A DNA stretch of 64,000 nucleotides, taken from assembly GCF_025211055.1 (NCBI RefSeq), contig NZ_JAOARO010000087.1, forward strand, positions 62,001 through 126,000. Direction: 5' to 3'. The translations under genes and the position numbers were made by a program. The notes below the pieces were generated by a model. It was given only the letters and a program-made list of their open reading frames with translations. It searched no databases and was not told the DNA's origin. This document shows positions 63,519 to 64,000 of the stretch, piece after piece. Source of the stretch: Vallitalea sp. Its GTDB lineage: Bacteria; Bacillota; Clostridia; Lachnospirales; Vallitaleaceae. How positions within the stretch are numbered: position 1 is the first letter of the stretch; each line of letters opens with the position of its first letter.

Positions 63519-64000
63519 ATGGCTAATAGAGATTTAAAAGGAATACAAAAAGCGGCTATATTGCTAATTGCTTTAGGTCCTGAGAAATCATCAAAAGTAT
63601 TTAAACATCTAAAAGAAGAGGAAATCGAACAATTAACTCTTGAAATAGCAAATACGAGAAGTGTTTCTCCAAAAGACAAAGAGGCTGTATTACAAGATTT
63701 TTATGAGGTGTGTTTAGCTCAACAATATATAGCAGAAGGTGGAATAGGATATGCCAAAGAGCTTCTTGAACATGCTCTTGGTTCTGATAAAGCAAAACAG
63801 GTTATTGGAAGACTTACTGCATCATTACAAGTTAGACCTTTTGAATTTGTTAGAAAGACAGAACCTAGTCAACTTCTTAACTTTATTCAAGATGAGCATA
63901 ATCAGACAATTGCACTTATCTTATCGTATTTAAGTCCATCTCAATCAGCAATGATACTTGCTTCGTTACCCCAGGAAAAACAAGCGGATGTTGCAAGGAG
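63519..64000 (+). CDS. fliG: Flagellar motor switch protein FliG (partial, cut by window end)
   Basis: ATG at 63519, open to the last base (160 full codons). N-terminal and part of the middle domain are visible: KGIQKAAILLIALGPEKSSKVFKHL, EEEIEQLTLEIANTRSVSP, RPFEFVRKTEPSQLLNFIQDE (armadillo-like), ILSYLSPSQSAMILASLP. Rotor protein that couples FliF to the stator and sets rotation direction. The C-terminal charged domain lies outside the window. Confidence 0.95.
   Translation, partial: MANRDLKGIQKAAILLIALGPEKSSKVFKHLKEEEIEQLTLEIANTRSVSPKDKEAVLQDFYEVCLAQQYIAEGGIGYAKELLEHALGSDKAKQVIGRLTASLQVRPFEFVRKTEPSQLLNFIQDEHNQTIALILSYLSPSQSAMILASLPQEKQADVAR

Noticed and set aside
63601-63933. Short frames on both strands within the end of the window
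   Set aside because: They are in other frames of fliG, whose own frame has clear homology and runs to the window edge.
1-64000. CRISPR arrays, tRNAs, rRNA operons, prophage or transposase genes
   Set aside because: No regularly spaced repeats, T-loop words in tRNA context, or mobile-element protein motifs were seen on either strand.

Overview
This window is AT-rich chromosomal DNA from an anaerobic, spore-forming, flagellated member of the Clostridia. The evidence is a sporulation gene set (spoIIGA, sigE, sigG, a SpoVD-type PBP, ytfJ, a SleB-like hydrolase, a Spo0E-family protein, a YlmC/YmxH protein), CodY, a low-GC Gram-positive dcw cluster with mraZ, rsmH and FtsL/DivIB-type proteins, and a MurE with the DNPR motif of meso-diaminopimelate-adding enzymes. 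A Vallitalea/Lachnospirales-like host is plausible but cannot be proven from the sequence. There are no rRNA operons, tRNAs, CRISPR arrays, prophages or transposase genes, and the gene order looks vertically inherited.

Layout. 1-8300: small hypothetical genes, a DUF1461/Lit-like membrane protein, a DUF2953-ytfJ pair, a SleB-like hydrolase, a YbjQ protein, a DUF89 protein, and a DUF2680 secreted protein followed by its probable two-component system. 8520-13291 (minus strand): a Lys/Gln-rich protein, then panD, panC, panB, panG and coaBC, which cover most of the route from ketoisovalerate to 4'-phosphopantetheine. 13558-17356: a CHASE-GGDEF diguanylate cyclase, a relic of a glycyl-radical activase, a patatin lipase, an independently transcribed structured RNA, and a PD-(D/E)XK/DUF5655 protein. 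17515-24596: a complete MoxR-DUF58-BatABCD operon. 24643-31233: a CofE-like protein, a second two-component system with a lipoprotein, ychF, lgt and spo0E-like genes.

31540-47398 is the division and cell-wall (dcw) cluster: mraZ, rsmH, ftsL, ftsI, spoVD, murE, murF, mraY, murD, ftsW/spoVE, murA, divIB, ftsZ. It opens with a strong promoter and four GTGG MraZ boxes at exact 10-bp spacing. murG is missing from its usual place. The mother-cell/forespore sigma block follows (spoIIGA-sigE, sigG, ylmC/ymxH, nrdR). Then come a lipoprotein, a ComM-like AAA protein, a racemase-like gene overlapping a FemAB gene, dprA, topA, codY and the start of the fla/che operon (flgB, flgC, fliE, fliF, partial fliG). 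The dprA-topA-codY-flgB order matches the Bacillus arrangement with trmFO, xerC/codV and hslVU removed.

Points for a second look: the structured RNA at 16033-16350; a spoIIGA promoter with a 21-bp spacer and an overlapping Spo0A-like box; a Spo0A box inside the flagellar promoter; a hairpin facing the sigG ribosome binding site; the active-site-altered racemase coupled to FemAB; a KTA instead of KTG motif in the SpoVD-like PBP; and the glycyl-radical activase relic. I did not find a clear, wholly new multi-gene system. The best candidates for undescribed biology are the ncRNA and the racemase-FemAB pair.
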